Assembly: GCF_005886805.2 (NCBI RefSeq)
Contig: NZ_CP045429.1
Span: forward strand, 124,001-188,000
Direction: 5' to 3'
DNA from: Pseudoalteromonas rubra
GTDB lineage: Bacteria > Pseudomonadota > Gammaproteobacteria > Enterobacterales > Alteromonadaceae
DNA: 64,000 bases
Part shown: positions 51,300 to 59,981 of the stretch, in pieces
How positions within the stretch are numbered: position 1 is the first letter of the stretch
Layout: each line of letters starts with the position of its first letter
Notes under the pieces: model-generated
Seen by the model: only the letters and a program-made list of their open reading frames with translations
What the model was told of the DNA's origin: nothing
Databases searched by the model: none
Translations under genes and position numbers: made by a program

Positions 51300-53087
51300 A
51301 TGAGTGAGCAGAGTAACCAGGCATTGACCTGGCAGGAAATCAAGCGACAGATCCTGACGCATAAAACTCCCTTGATTTACGCACATCTGATTGCTTTTTG
51401 TGCCGCTCTGGTGAGCGTGCCCATTCCACTCATGATGCCTTTATTAGTGGATGAAGTGTTATTGGCACGCCCAGGTACTGCAGTGGAAACCCTTAATCAT
51501 GTATTACCTGCTCAGTGGCACGGAGCGACGGGCTACATTATCTCTATCCTGATAGCTGTGGTGTGTATGCGCTTGGGGGCATTGGTGTTGGGTGTTGCGC
51601 AGTCACGTCAGTTCACTATCATAGGCAAGGATATTTCTTATCGGATCCGGGAAAGACTGCTTGGCCATCTGGCAAAGGTGCAGCTCAAGGAGTACGAAAC
51701 CCAGGGCGCTGCGGCGATCAGTTCACGGTGTATCACAGATATTGAGACGCTGGATGGTTTTATCAGCCAAACCTTGTCTCGTTTCTTGATAGGCATTTTG
51801 ACGATTGTAGGGACGGCCGTAGTACTGCTCTGGATCGACTGGCTGTTGGGTTTGATTATTTTGACACTTAATCCTGCTGTGATTTATTTTTCCCGGCAAT
51901 TCGGTAAGCGCGTGAAGGACTTAAAGAAGCGTCAGAATAACGCGTTCGAAGCATTTCAGAGTGCGCTGGTAGATACGTTAGATGCCATCGCTCAGCTCAA
52001 GGCAATGCGACGAGAGCAAAGTTATTTCGATACGGTTGTAGGGGCGGCTAAATCGCTTCGTCACCACTCTGTACAGTCACAGTGGAAAACAGATGCAGTC
52101 AATCGTCTTAGCTTCACCGTTTTCTTGTTGGGATTTGAAGTCTTTCGTGCCATCGCTATGCTGATGGTGGTTTTCTCTGACTTAACCGTAGGTCAGATAT
52201 TCGCCGTATTTGGCTACTTGTGGTTTATGATGGGACCTGTGCAGGAGATACTGAGTATTCAGTATGCTTATTATGGCGCGACCGCTGCACTTCAGCGTCT
52301 GAATCAAGTGCTGGCATTCAGTACTGAGCCTCATCAGCCTGCTAACAGCGAGGTATTCAAACAACCCACGATCCGCATCGATTTTCGTCACGTTAGTTTT
52401 GCCTATCAAGATGGCATGCCGGTACTCAATGATGTGTCTTTGAGCTTGCCCAGCGGTAAGAAAACAGCGTTAGTTGCGGTATCGGGCGGTGGTAAGTCGA
52501 CCCTTGTGCAATTACTGCTGGGGTTATATCAGAAGCAGTCAGGAGATATTTTAGTTAATGACATGCCTGCCGAAGAGGTTGGTTTCCATGCCATTCGGGA
52601 GCATGTCGTGACTGTGCTACAGCAACCCATTCTATTTAATGCCAGTATTCGGGAGAATCTGGCCATGGGTAAAACCTGTGATGATGAGCTGCTATGGCAT
52701 GCGTTAAAGGTGGCTGAACTGGCTGACACTGTTACAGACATGCCCCAACAGCTCGATACTGTGGTGGGTCGCAATGGGGTGCGACTGTCGGGCGGGCAAA
52801 AGCAACGTCTGGCCATTGCCCGTATGGTTGCCGCGGATCCTAAAGTGGTGGTTCTGGATGAAGCAACGTCTGCGCTGGATGTGGAAACTGAGGCCAAAAT
52901 ACATCGCAATTTGAATACTTTTCTGTCAGGCAGGACGACCCTGATCATTGCCCATCGACTGAGTGCAATCCGTCAGGCAGACCAAATATATGTTCTGGAT
53001 GATGGCGTCGTGAGTCAGGCTGGAGATCATCATAGTCTGGTTGCGGAGCAGGGATTGTACCGGGTGTTATTTGGTCATCAGAGCTGA
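51300..53087 (+). CDS. ABC exporter half-transporter (permease fused to ATPase)
   Basis: The 595-residue protein has a six-helix membrane domain (about 20-310) and a nucleotide-binding domain (about 345-590). Walker A is A-V-S-G-G-G-K-S-T, the signature is L-S-G-G-Q-K-Q-R, and Walker B is V-V-L-D-E-A-T. It should work as a homodimer and export a lipid, peptide or drug. The membrane half shows no peptidase (C39) domain. It begins three bases after selO, so it is the third gene of that operon; a link to SelO is only positional. Confidence 0.87.
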   Translation: MSEQSNQALTWQEIKRQILTHKTPLIYAHLIAFCAALVSVPIPLMMPLLVDEVLLARPGTAVETLNHVLPAQWHGATGYIISILIAVVCMRLGALVLGVAQSRQFTIIGKDISYRIRERLLGHLAKVQLKEYETQGAAAISSRCITDIETLDGFISQTLSRFLIGILTIVGTAVVLLWIDWLLGLIILTLNPAVIYFSRQFGKRVKDLKKRQNNAFEAFQSALVDTLDAIAQLKAMRREQSYFDTVVGAAKSLRHHSVQSQWKTDAVNRLSFTVFLLGFEVFRAIAMLMVVFSDLTVGQIFAVFGYLWFMMGPVQEILSIQYAYYGATAALQRLNQVLAFSTEPHQPANSEVFKQPTIRIDFRHVSFAYQDGMPVLNDVSLSLPSGKKTALVAVSGGGKSTLVQLLLGLYQKQSGDILVNDMPAEEVGFHAIREHVVTVLQQPILFNASIRENLAMGKTCDDELLWHALKVAELADTVTDMPQQLDTVVGRNGVRLSGGQKQRLAIARMVAADPKVVVLDEATSALDVETEAKIHRNLNTFLSGRTTLIIAHRLSAIRQADQIYVLDDGVVSQAGDHHSLVAEQGLYRVLFGHQS

Positions 53088-53195
53088 ATGTAAAATTAAC
53101 AAAAAATTCCTAATTTGTGTTAAGTAAATATTAAGACATCATCTACTATTATTACTGCAAATATCAGATTGCATTATTATTTTAGAGAGGGAAGG

Positions 53196-54251
53196 ATGAT
53201 GAAACTACGAATGCTAAGCGTTGTTGTAACAGCTTTGATGGCAACCAGTGCGTATGCGGATGACCACCAAGAAGGCGTTTATTTGGGCGTCTTTGGTGAC
53301 TACTATAATGCTGAGTGGGAAAATAGTCGGGATGCAGCTGGCGTCACCGTTGATGATTCAATGGGGTGGGGTGCCGAGCTGGGCTATCGCTTTAGCAAAT
53401 ACTGGAGTGCTCGTCTTGAGTATGCTGATATGGATTTTGATTTGTCAGGATTACGCAGTGACTCTGTAGACGGTGATAGAATTGGTATTGACGGCCTTTA
53501 TCACTTTAATGGTGGCCCTTTCTATGCACTATTTGGTCTGAAATCAATCGATGTGTTTGACAATAACACCTTTGCCAATGTGGGCGCGGGTTATCGTCAT
53601 CACTTCAGCGACAACTTTGCTGCTAACTTTGAAACGGCTATTTATCAGGGCATTGATCGGGGTTACACCGATGTGGGCGCAAAGCTCGGTATTAACTACT
53701 TCTTTGGCGGCGCGAGCAGCAGTAAACCTGTTGAACCTGCACCAGCTCCGCAGCCAGAGCCAGAGCCTGTTGTCGCAGCGCCTGTCGATACGGACAAAGA
53801 TGGCATTTATGACATGGATGACCAGTGTGCCAATACACCAATGAGTGATGCAGTTGATGCGCAAGGGTGTACTTTGTATGAAGACAAAGAGGTAACTGTC
53901 AGCTTGCTGGTGCGTTTCCCGAACAATAACTCAAGCGTGTCACAACAGTATCTTAATGATATTCAAGCTGTTGTAAGCTTCCTGAATGAGCACCCAGAAA
54001 CCACAGTGGTACTTGAAGGGCACACTTCCGCTGTGGGTAAAGCGGATTACAACAAATGGTTGTCTAAGAAGCGTGCTGATGCTGTTGCGAAGCAGCTAAT
54101 AGAGAAAGGCATTGATGAAATGCGTATCACAACGGTGGGTTACGGTGAAGAACGTCTGAAAAATACCGATGATTCCGCACAAGCCCATGCTGAAAACCGC
54201 CGTGTTGAAGCAAAAGTGAAATCTGTAGAGCGTGTCAAAGTTAAGCGCTAA
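53196..54251 (+). CDS. OmpA-family outer membrane protein
   Basis: From the ATG at 53196 (GAGAGG upstream) the protein has 351 residues and a signal peptide cut after A-Y-A. Residues about 22-180 form an OmpA-type eight-strand barrel pattern. A Pro/Glu-rich hinge follows (P-A-P-A-P-Q-P-E-P-E-P), then one thrombospondin-3-like calcium motif (D-T-D-K-D-G-I-Y-D-M-D-D). The peptidoglycan-binding OmpA domain closes the protein (about 250-345, with A-E-N-R-R-V-E). A TTG at 53169 in frame is rejected. A terminator follows at 54271. Confidence 0.9.
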   Translation: MMKLRMLSVVVTALMATSAYADDHQEGVYLGVFGDYYNAEWENSRDAAGVTVDDSMGWGAELGYRFSKYWSARLEYADMDFDLSGLRSDSVDGDRIGIDGLYHFNGGPFYALFGLKSIDVFDNNTFANVGAGYRHHFSDNFAANFETAIYQGIDRGYTDVGAKLGINYFFGGASSSKPVEPAPAPQPEPEPVVAAPVDTDKDGIYDMDDQCANTPMSDAVDAQGCTLYEDKEVTVSLLVRFPNNNSSVSQQYLNDIQAVVSFLNEHPETTVVLEGHTSAVGKADYNKWLSKKRADAVAKQLIEKGIDEMRITTVGYGEERLKNTDDSAQAHAENRRVEAKVKSVERVKVKR

Positions 54252-54270
54252 CCCTTGTTTATTCTACTCT

Positions 54271-54295
54271 GGCCCGGCATTGTCCGGGCCTTTTT
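54271..54295 (+). terminator. Terminator of the OmpA-family gene
   Basis: GGCCCGG (54271-54277) and CCGGGCC (54284-54290) form a GC-rich 7-bp stem with a 6-base loop, followed by five T. Confidence 0.9.
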
Positions 54296-54457
54296 GTCTC
54301 TTTTTCTTACTTCAAGCCATTCATATAAACATTGTTTTTAACTCAGTGTATTCACAGGGTTTATAGTCAATATAAGATGGCAAAGTGGCCGTTTGATTTT
54401 CATCTATACTCTAAGACCTTATAATAAATCATCATATTTTACATATAAGCAAATTTA

Positions 54458-54476
54458 TTAGGGTTTTTAACCCTAA
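54458..54476. promoter_or_regulatory. Palindrome upstream of acnB
   Basis: TTAGGGTT (54458-54465) and AACCCTAA (54469-54476) are perfect 8-bp inverted repeats around TTT, 39 bases before the acnB start. It suits an operator or leader hairpin. I do not recognise the regulator. Confidence 0.45.
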
Positions 54477-54515
54477 AAATTAATTACCTGTTCACGTCAC
54501 CAAGAGGGCATAACT

Positions 54516-57113
54516 GTGCTTCAAGAATATCGTAACCATGTTGAGGAGCGCGCAGCGCAAGGGATTGTTCCCAAACCGCTGGATGCGCAGCAAACCGCAG
54601 AACTGATCGAGTTATTGAAAACGCCACCAGCAGGTGAAGAAGAGTTTATCGTTGATCTGTTTATCAATCGTGTACCACCCGGTGTGGATGACGCAGCCTA
54701 CGTCAAAGCGGGCTTTTTAGCGGCTGTAACAAAAGGCGAAGCGACTTCTCCCCTCATCTCTAAAGCTTATGCGGCAGAGTTACTGGGCACTATGTTGGGT
54801 GGGTACAACATTGCGCCGATGATCGAATTGTTGGATGACGCAGCATTAGCGCCGATAGCGGTGAAAGGCTTATCACACACCCTGCTCATGTTTGATGCCT
54901 TCTATGATGTTGAGGAAAAAGCCAAAGCAGGTAATGTATTTGCTAAACAAGTGATTGAATCCTGGGCAAATGCTGAGTGGTTCCTGGATAAGCCCGCAGT
55001 CGCAGATAAAATCTCAGTAACGGTCTTTAAGGTGACGGGCGAAACCAATACGGATGATCTGTCTCCGGCACCGGATGCCTGGTCACGACCCGATATTCCG
55101 CTGCATGCGCTGGCTATGTTAAAAAATGAGCGGGATGGCATTACGCCGGACAGAGCGGGCGAAATTGGTCCGGTTACCCAATTAGAAGCGCTGAAGCAAA
55201 AAGGGTTGCCCTTAGCGTATGTCGGTGATGTTGTAGGTACCGGCTCTTCACGTAAGTCAGCAACTAACTCTGTTCTATGGTTTATGGGTGACGATATTCC
55301 GTTTGTGCCAAATAAGCGAGTGGGTGGTGTGTGCCTCGGTGGCAAGATTGCGCCTATTTTCTTCAATACAATGGAAGATTCGGGTGCTTTACCCATTGAG
55401 CTACCGGTTGATGACCTGAATATGGGTGACCAGATTGATATCTACCCATACGAAGGGGTCGTTAAGCGCCATGGTAGCGATGAAGTGGTCACCACATTTA
55501 GTTTGAAGTCAGATGTTATCCTGGATGAAGTACGAGCCGGCGGTCGTATTCCTTTGATCATTGGCCGGGGGCTGACTGATAAAGCACGGCATGCGCTGGG
55601 GTTGGAGCAGGAAGATATTTTCTGCAAACCTAAACTGATAGAGGACTCAGGTAAAGGGTTCACATTGGCACAGAAAATGGTTGGTCGTGCCTGTAATATG
55701 CCAGGGGTTCGCCCGGGTCAGTACTGTGAGCCAACGATGACCACAGTGGGCTCGCAGGATACCACAGGCCCAATGACTCGGGATGAATTAAAAGATCTGG
55801 CATGTTTGGGCTTTTCAGCTGATCTAACGATGCAGTCATTCTGTCATACATCGGCTTACCCTAAGCCGATTGATGTAAATACCCACCACACTTTGCCGGA
55901 TTTCATCATGAATCGCGGTGGCGTATCATTGCGTCCTGGCGATGGCGTGATCCACTCCTGGCTGAACCGCATGTTGCTGCCAGATACCGTGGGGACAGGT
56001 GGTGACTCTCATACCCGCTTCCCATTGGGGATTTCATTCCCGGCCGGGTCGGGTGCTGTGGCATTTGCAGCAGCAACCGGTGTGATGCCACTGGATATGC
56101 CAGAATCCGTACTGGTGCGGTTTAAAGGTGAGATGCAACCCGGGATCACGCTACGCGATCTGGTTCATGCGATCCCCTACTATGCGATTAAGCAAGGCTT
56201 ACTCACGGTTGAAAAGAAAGGTAAGATCAATGAGTTCTCTGGCCGTATTCTTGAAATTGAAGGGGTTGAGCATCTGACTGTTGAGCAGGCATTTGAATTG
56301 TCCGACGCATCGGCTGAGCGCTCAGCTGCGGGCTGTACCGTTAAATTGTCCCAGGAATCGATTGAAGAGTACTTAAATTCAAATATCGTCATGCTGAAGT
56401 GGATGATTGCTGAGGGTTATGGCGATGTTCGCACTATCGAGCGTCGTATCACCAAGATGGAAGAGTGGTTGGCGACCCCTGAACTGATGACTGCGGATCC
56501 CGACGCAGAATATGCTCACACGATTGAAATTGATCTCGCTGAAATTAAGGAGCCTATTCTATGTGCGCCAAACGATCCGGATGATGCGCGTCTGTTGTCC
56601 GAGGTAACTGGTGAAACAATTGATGAGGTGTTTATTGGCTCTTGTATGACTAACATAGGTCATTTCAGGGCTGCGGGCAAACTGCTCGATAACTTTGGTG
56701 CTCGGCTACCAACACAGTTATGGGTTGCGCCGCCGACTAAGATGGACAGAGATCAATTAACAGATGAAGGGTATTACGGTATTTACGGCCGTGTTGGTGC
56801 GCGCATTGAAACGCCTGGCTGTTCGTTGTGTATGGGTAACCAGGCCCGGGTCGCGGACAAGGCAACTGTGGTGTCAACTTCTACACGTAATTTCCCCAAC
56901 CGTCTGGGAACTGGTGCCAATGTCTACCTGGCCTCGGCAGAGCTTGCTGCTGTTGCAGCTATCCTGGGTAAGCTGCCAACGCCGGCGGAGTATCAACAAT
57001 ATGCAGAGCGGATCAATGCCACCGCTGCAGATACCTATCGTTATCTGAATTTCCACAAAATGCCTCAGTACACTAAAAAAGCGGATGATGTGATTATTCA
57101 GCAAGCTGTTTAA
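54516..57113 (+). CDS. acnB: Aconitate hydratase B
   Basis: The 865-residue TCA-cycle enzyme isomerises citrate to isocitrate and handles methylisocitrate too. It is very close to E. coli AcnB (same length). The AcnB order is kept: HEAT-like domain 1 first ([11 protein letters not shown]), then the swivel domain. The iron-sulfur cysteines lie in G-S-C-M-T-N-I and C-S-L-C-M-G-N. It starts at GTG (54516) behind AGAGGG. It stands alone, with a palindrome before and a hairpin after. Confidence 0.98.
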   Translation: MLQEYRNHVEERAAQGIVPKPLDAQQTAELIELLKTPPAGEEEFIVDLFINRVPPGVDDAAYVKAGFLAAVTKGEATSPLISKAYAAELLGTMLGGYNIAPMIELLDDAALAPIAVKGLSHTLLMFDAFYDVEEKAKAGNVFAKQVIESWANAEWFLDKPAVADKISVTVFKVTGETNTDDLSPAPDAWSRPDIPLHALAMLKNERDGITPDRAGEIGPVTQLEALKQKGLPLAYVGDVVGTGSSRKSATNSVLWFMGDDIPFVPNKRVGGVCLGGKIAPIFFNTMEDSGALPIELPVDDLNMGDQIDIYPYEGVVKRHGSDEVVTTFSLKSDVILDEVRAGGRIPLIIGRGLTDKARHALGLEQEDIFCKPKLIEDSGKGFTLAQKMVGRACNMPGVRPGQYCEPTMTTVGSQDTTGPMTRDELKDLACLGFSADLTMQSFCHTSAYPKPIDVNTHHTLPDFIMNRGGVSLRPGDGVIHSWLNRMLLPDTVGTGGDSHTRFPLGISFPAGSGAVAFAAATGVMPLDMPESVLVRFKGEMQPGITLRDLVHAIPYYAIKQGLLTVEKKGKINEFSGRILEIEGVEHLTVEQAFELSDASAERSAAGCTVKLSQESIEEYLNSNIVMLKWMIAEGYGDVRTIERRITKMEEWLATPELMTADPDAEYAHTIEIDLAEIKEPILCAPNDPDDARLLSEVTGETIDEVFIGSCMTNIGHFRAAGKLLDNFGARLPTQLWVAPPTKMDRDQLTDEGYYGIYGRVGARIETPGCSLCMGNQARVADKATVVSTSTRNFPNRLGTGANVYLASAELAAVAAILGKLPTPAEYQQYAERINATAADTYRYLNFHKMPQYTKKADDVIIQQAV

Positions 57114-57136
57114 GTCACTAAGTTCGTATTCAGCCA

Positions 57137-57157
57137 GAGCCAGCTTCAAGCTGGCTC
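57137..57157 (+). terminator. Hairpin downstream of acnB
   Basis: GAGCCAGC (57137-57144) and GCTGGCTC (57150-57157) form an 8-bp stem with loop TTCAA, 23 bases after the acnB stop. T content after it is low. Confidence 0.6.
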
Positions 57158-57260
57158 AGTCATACTTAATGTATATCAAAAGTCAGCTAAGTGTTTGTTT
57201 ATATTTTATTTCAAATGCTGCCTCATTGGCTTTCGTGGTCCCTAAGGCGAGGTGAGTTTC

Positions 57261-57288
57261 TTGACTATCTGACGGCTTGACTTATTAT
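57261..57288 (+). promoter_or_regulatory. Candidate promoter of the barrel-lipoprotein pair
   Basis: TTGACT (57261-57266) and TATTAT (57283-57288) are 16 bases apart, about 90 bases before the first ATG. Confidence 0.5.
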
Positions 57289-57376
57289 TATTCAATAATG
57301 TAAGAATCTGTAACCAGGGAGTGGTGCGTTGGTCCTTGTGTTACTTTCCAGTCTACTCTGCGCAAGGTCTAACGTT

Positions 57377-58357
57377 ATGAATAAATCGCTTATTATGGCG
57401 TGTTGTCTGGTCACAGGCACCGCTGCGGCTGCACCTAACCCTTCTTATAGTGAAATTCGCCTCGGTTTTGAATCCATTGAATACAGTGAAGCGCTTAATG
57501 ATTTAAGCGGATTGGGCCGTTTGACTCAGGACGCAAAAGTGCGTAATCCCACAATCAGACAGCTGTCTTATTCTGGCATTAACGACGACTGGGGTGTGTA
57601 TATTGGCACTGCGGCAACCATTTATCCGGGCCTGGATACAGAAACCTGGTATGTCAATGATTTTCAGGACCCTAACGACAGCTCTGTGACCCACCAGTTT
57701 GGCGCAGTGCAATATAACGATTTCAAAGCAAAGTCTAACGAAATAGCAATGAGTGCCGCCTATAACCTAACACGTGCATTGCAAGTCACTATGGGTGGGC
57801 GGATTTTTACAACCAGCTTTACCCGGTCGGACTTTCGATTCGCTCAGCCTGGGGCTGGCCAGTTTGATCAGGTCTTACAGTCCGCACCGCGTGGTGATGG
57901 CGATCCCGTAGCACGTTTTAATTTACCCGGGCAAAATAACACAGGTACAGGGGATCTGGAGGGCTTACCTGGTAATCTACAGCCCGTCGTTTCTACCACA
58001 GAAGATCAATTGAGCATTATTGCTGCGGCCGGGTTAAGATATGACAGCAAACTACAAGATACGTCTAATAAATTTAGCTGGTATGCAGATGCCGAAGTGA
58101 CACTCCCTGTTTATACCCGAGTACAGAATACCCGGACCATTGAGAGAACACTCAGTGAAACCTTTAATGGTTGGGGCATACAGGGGCGTGCGGGTGTCCG
58201 TTATCAGGTTTTTGAGAGCATCGCTGTGATGGCGGGGCTGGATGTATCTTACAAAGAACGTGATGCAATCTCTGAGTCAGATGGCAATCGTCGTACTGTC
58301 CCAGACATAGAGTATACCAATATATCCCTGTCAGCCGGGATCCAATGGAGTTATTAA
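57377..58357 (+). CDS. Predicted outer membrane beta-barrel protein, unknown function
   Basis: From the ATG at 57377 the protein has 326 residues with a signal peptide cut after T-A-A-A-A. The mature part alternates hydrophobic and polar residues in many predicted strands (I-R-L-G-F-E-S-I-E-Y, W-G-V-Y-I-G-T-A-A, L-Q-V-T-M-G-G-R-I-F). It ends in I-Q-W-S-Y, with a C-terminal aromatic residue as in outer-membrane barrels. A TTG at 57329 in frame is less likely. I do not recognise a named family. The stop overlaps the next ATG by one base. Confidence 0.7.
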   Translation: MNKSLIMACCLVTGTAAAAPNPSYSEIRLGFESIEYSEALNDLSGLGRLTQDAKVRNPTIRQLSYSGINDDWGVYIGTAATIYPGLDTETWYVNDFQDPNDSSVTHQFGAVQYNDFKAKSNEIAMSAAYNLTRALQVTMGGRIFTTSFTRSDFRFAQPGAGQFDQVLQSAPRGDGDPVARFNLPGQNNTGTGDLEGLPGNLQPVVSTTEDQLSIIAAAGLRYDSKLQDTSNKFSWYADAEVTLPVYTRVQNTRTIERTLSETFNGWGIQGRAGVRYQVFESIAVMAGLDVSYKERDAISESDGNRRTVPDIEYTNISLSAGIQWSY

Positions 58358-59337
58358 TGTACAAACAAAGCAGTATCGCCTTATTACTGGCAGTAACATT
58401 ATTAGGCGGGTGTAAAACGCTGGATTCAGTGAGCAATATTGTTAGCAGTGATAAGGCAACCCCAGAGCAGATCCAGGCTGCCTATCATAAAGCTGAGGCA
58501 GCCTATCAGGAGGCACAACAAGCGATTGGTTTGTCCGCAGAGGCAGAACTGAGTGAGTACGACAGCGAACGGACCTCAAAGGCCAGTAAACTTTGGCAAT
58601 CATTGCAAGATGACTTCGCTGAGCTCAGTGCAAACCCGGCGGAATCACTCGAAAGCGCCTCTTTGTTTTCCTCGGACACCAAAGCCGATGAGGTGATGGC
58701 AGTTAGTCAGGAAATTGTCAGCTTGATTGCGGCAGCACAAAGCGCAAAGCAAGCTATTGTTAGTGTACTGGAACCGGTTCGCGCTCATTTTGTGGTACTC
58801 GATAAACTGGAAGCTGGGCAGCAGTTTGCGCGTCGTTATGCTCGGCTTGCGGCGCGCCACGATGACTTCAAAGAGATGCTGGTTGCTGGTAAACGCATTG
58901 AGGTTGAGGGAGCGTTGCCTGAACTACAGTCTCAGCTACATGTGCTGGAGCAGGACGCAGCGGAGCACTTTTTTCTGGGTAAAGTGCTGAGTGAGGTACG
59001 AACGCTGGCAACCTCAGATAAGGCTGACATTTTGCCGACCGTATATCAGGATGTCAAAGTCACGGCAGAGTCTGCGCAAAGCTATATTCGCCAAAATGTG
59101 CGCGCTTATGAAGACATCAAGCACAAGGTGAAACTGGCTGAGTTACAGATAAAAAGAATGGAGCAGCTTTTTTCTGAGCATATGCGCAGGCAGGCTGCCA
59201 TTGACGATAAGCGCGCAGAAGCCCCGTTACTGGCGCTGGAAGCACAGCTCTTAGAAATGACAAACAAGGCTGGTTTGGGGGATCTGCGTCACCTGAGTTT
59301 CAGCGAACAGCTGGCGGCGATTAACAACAAGCTGTAG
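58357..59337 (+). CDS. Predicted lipoprotein rich in coiled coil, unknown function
   Basis: The 326-residue protein has a lipobox L-G-G-C with Cys19, so it is probably lipidated. Nearly all of the mature part is alpha-helical and rich in A, E, K, L and Q, with coiled-coil potential (about 45-75, 115-200 and 255-310). No enzymatic motif is seen. Its ATG at 58357 overlaps the stop of the barrel gene (TAATG) and has GGAG eight bases upstream. An earlier in-frame ATG at 58345 is less likely. Tight coupling suggests the two proteins act together at the outer membrane. Confidence 0.75.
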   Translation: MYKQSSIALLLAVTLLGGCKTLDSVSNIVSSDKATPEQIQAAYHKAEAAYQEAQQAIGLSAEAELSEYDSERTSKASKLWQSLQDDFAELSANPAESLESASLFSSDTKADEVMAVSQEIVSLIAAAQSAKQAIVSVLEPVRAHFVVLDKLEAGQQFARRYARLAARHDDFKEMLVAGKRIEVEGALPELQSQLHVLEQDAAEHFFLGKVLSEVRTLATSDKADILPTVYQDVKVTAESAQSYIRQNVRAYEDIKHKVKLAELQIKRMEQLFSEHMRRQAAIDDKRAEAPLLALEAQLLEMTNKAGLGDLRHLSFSEQLAAINNKL

Positions 59338-59539
59338 TGGTGCACTCAGCGACTGTGACACATGGGCAGTCATGTAAATGCTTACTATAAACAAGTTCTT
59401 GGATAGAAAAGTTTATGGGGGGCTGTGAATGTCTGGTGGTCGCTTATTGCAATCAACACTTGCTAGTTGGCCAGTTGCAGAGGTGGTTACGACAAATTAA
59501 TCCCATTTCTGAATTTCCACTCAAAGTACCCATTAAAAG

Positions 59540-59570
59540 GCAGGGCTTTGTACGTAAAGCCTTGCTTTTT
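59540..59570 (+). terminator. Orphan intrinsic terminator
   Basis: GCAGGGCTTT (59540-59549) pairs with AAAGCCTTGC (59556-59565) with one G-T wobble and a 6-base loop, followed by five T. It lies 200 bases after the last gene, farther than usual. Confidence 0.8.
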
Positions 59571-59598
59571 GCATCAACTCCTTTCCATCGCCACAGTA

Positions 59599-59622
59599 TT
59601 ATACCAATGTCACTTAATACCT
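59599..59622 (+). repeat. Dispersed 24-base repeat, copy A
   Basis: TTATACCAATGTCACTTAAT followed by ACCT, 22 of 24 positions shared with copy B at 48271-48294 on the other strand. A palindrome CTATTTG (59626-59632) / CAAATAG (59639-59645) follows directly and may belong to the same element. Confidence 0.6.
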
Positions 59623-59981
59623 AGCCTATTTGAAGGAGCAAATAGGGCGCTAACAGCGTTAAAAATTTCTCAGTTAGAACAACCAAAGAGTAAAACTTGT
59701 TCCTCGTCTATATGAATGTAGGTGTCTCAGCGATAGCAGGACGCGGGTGCGGTGTGATCGACCCCATTTTCTCGCCTCCAAATAGAATATTGAATTAAGC
59801 AAGCTAGTATTATCAATAAGTTACATTGTTAATGACCCGCAATAAAAAATAATTGTATTTTATGCACCTGTTGAAGAAATAGAAACAATGTTAGAATAGG
59901 CGTTTAAAACTGCGCTACAAAAGCGATTAGACACAACACAATACTACGAGGATGGATAACCTTGATGCAGGAAGTACAATA

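Larger units (their letters stand above)
59338..59981. other. Gene-free region between the lipoprotein and the LRR lipoprotein
   Basis: About 640 bases without a convincing gene. It holds a possible promoter near 59381, an orphan terminator at 59540, a dispersed 24-base repeat and a short palindrome (all listed separately). Short open frames of fewer than 85 codons here have no family likeness and no clear ribosome binding site. Confidence 0.65.

Noticed and set aside
59415..59715. Short rightward open frames of 69 and 82 codons
   Set aside because: They cross the orphan terminator and the dispersed repeat, have no family likeness and no good ribosome binding site.
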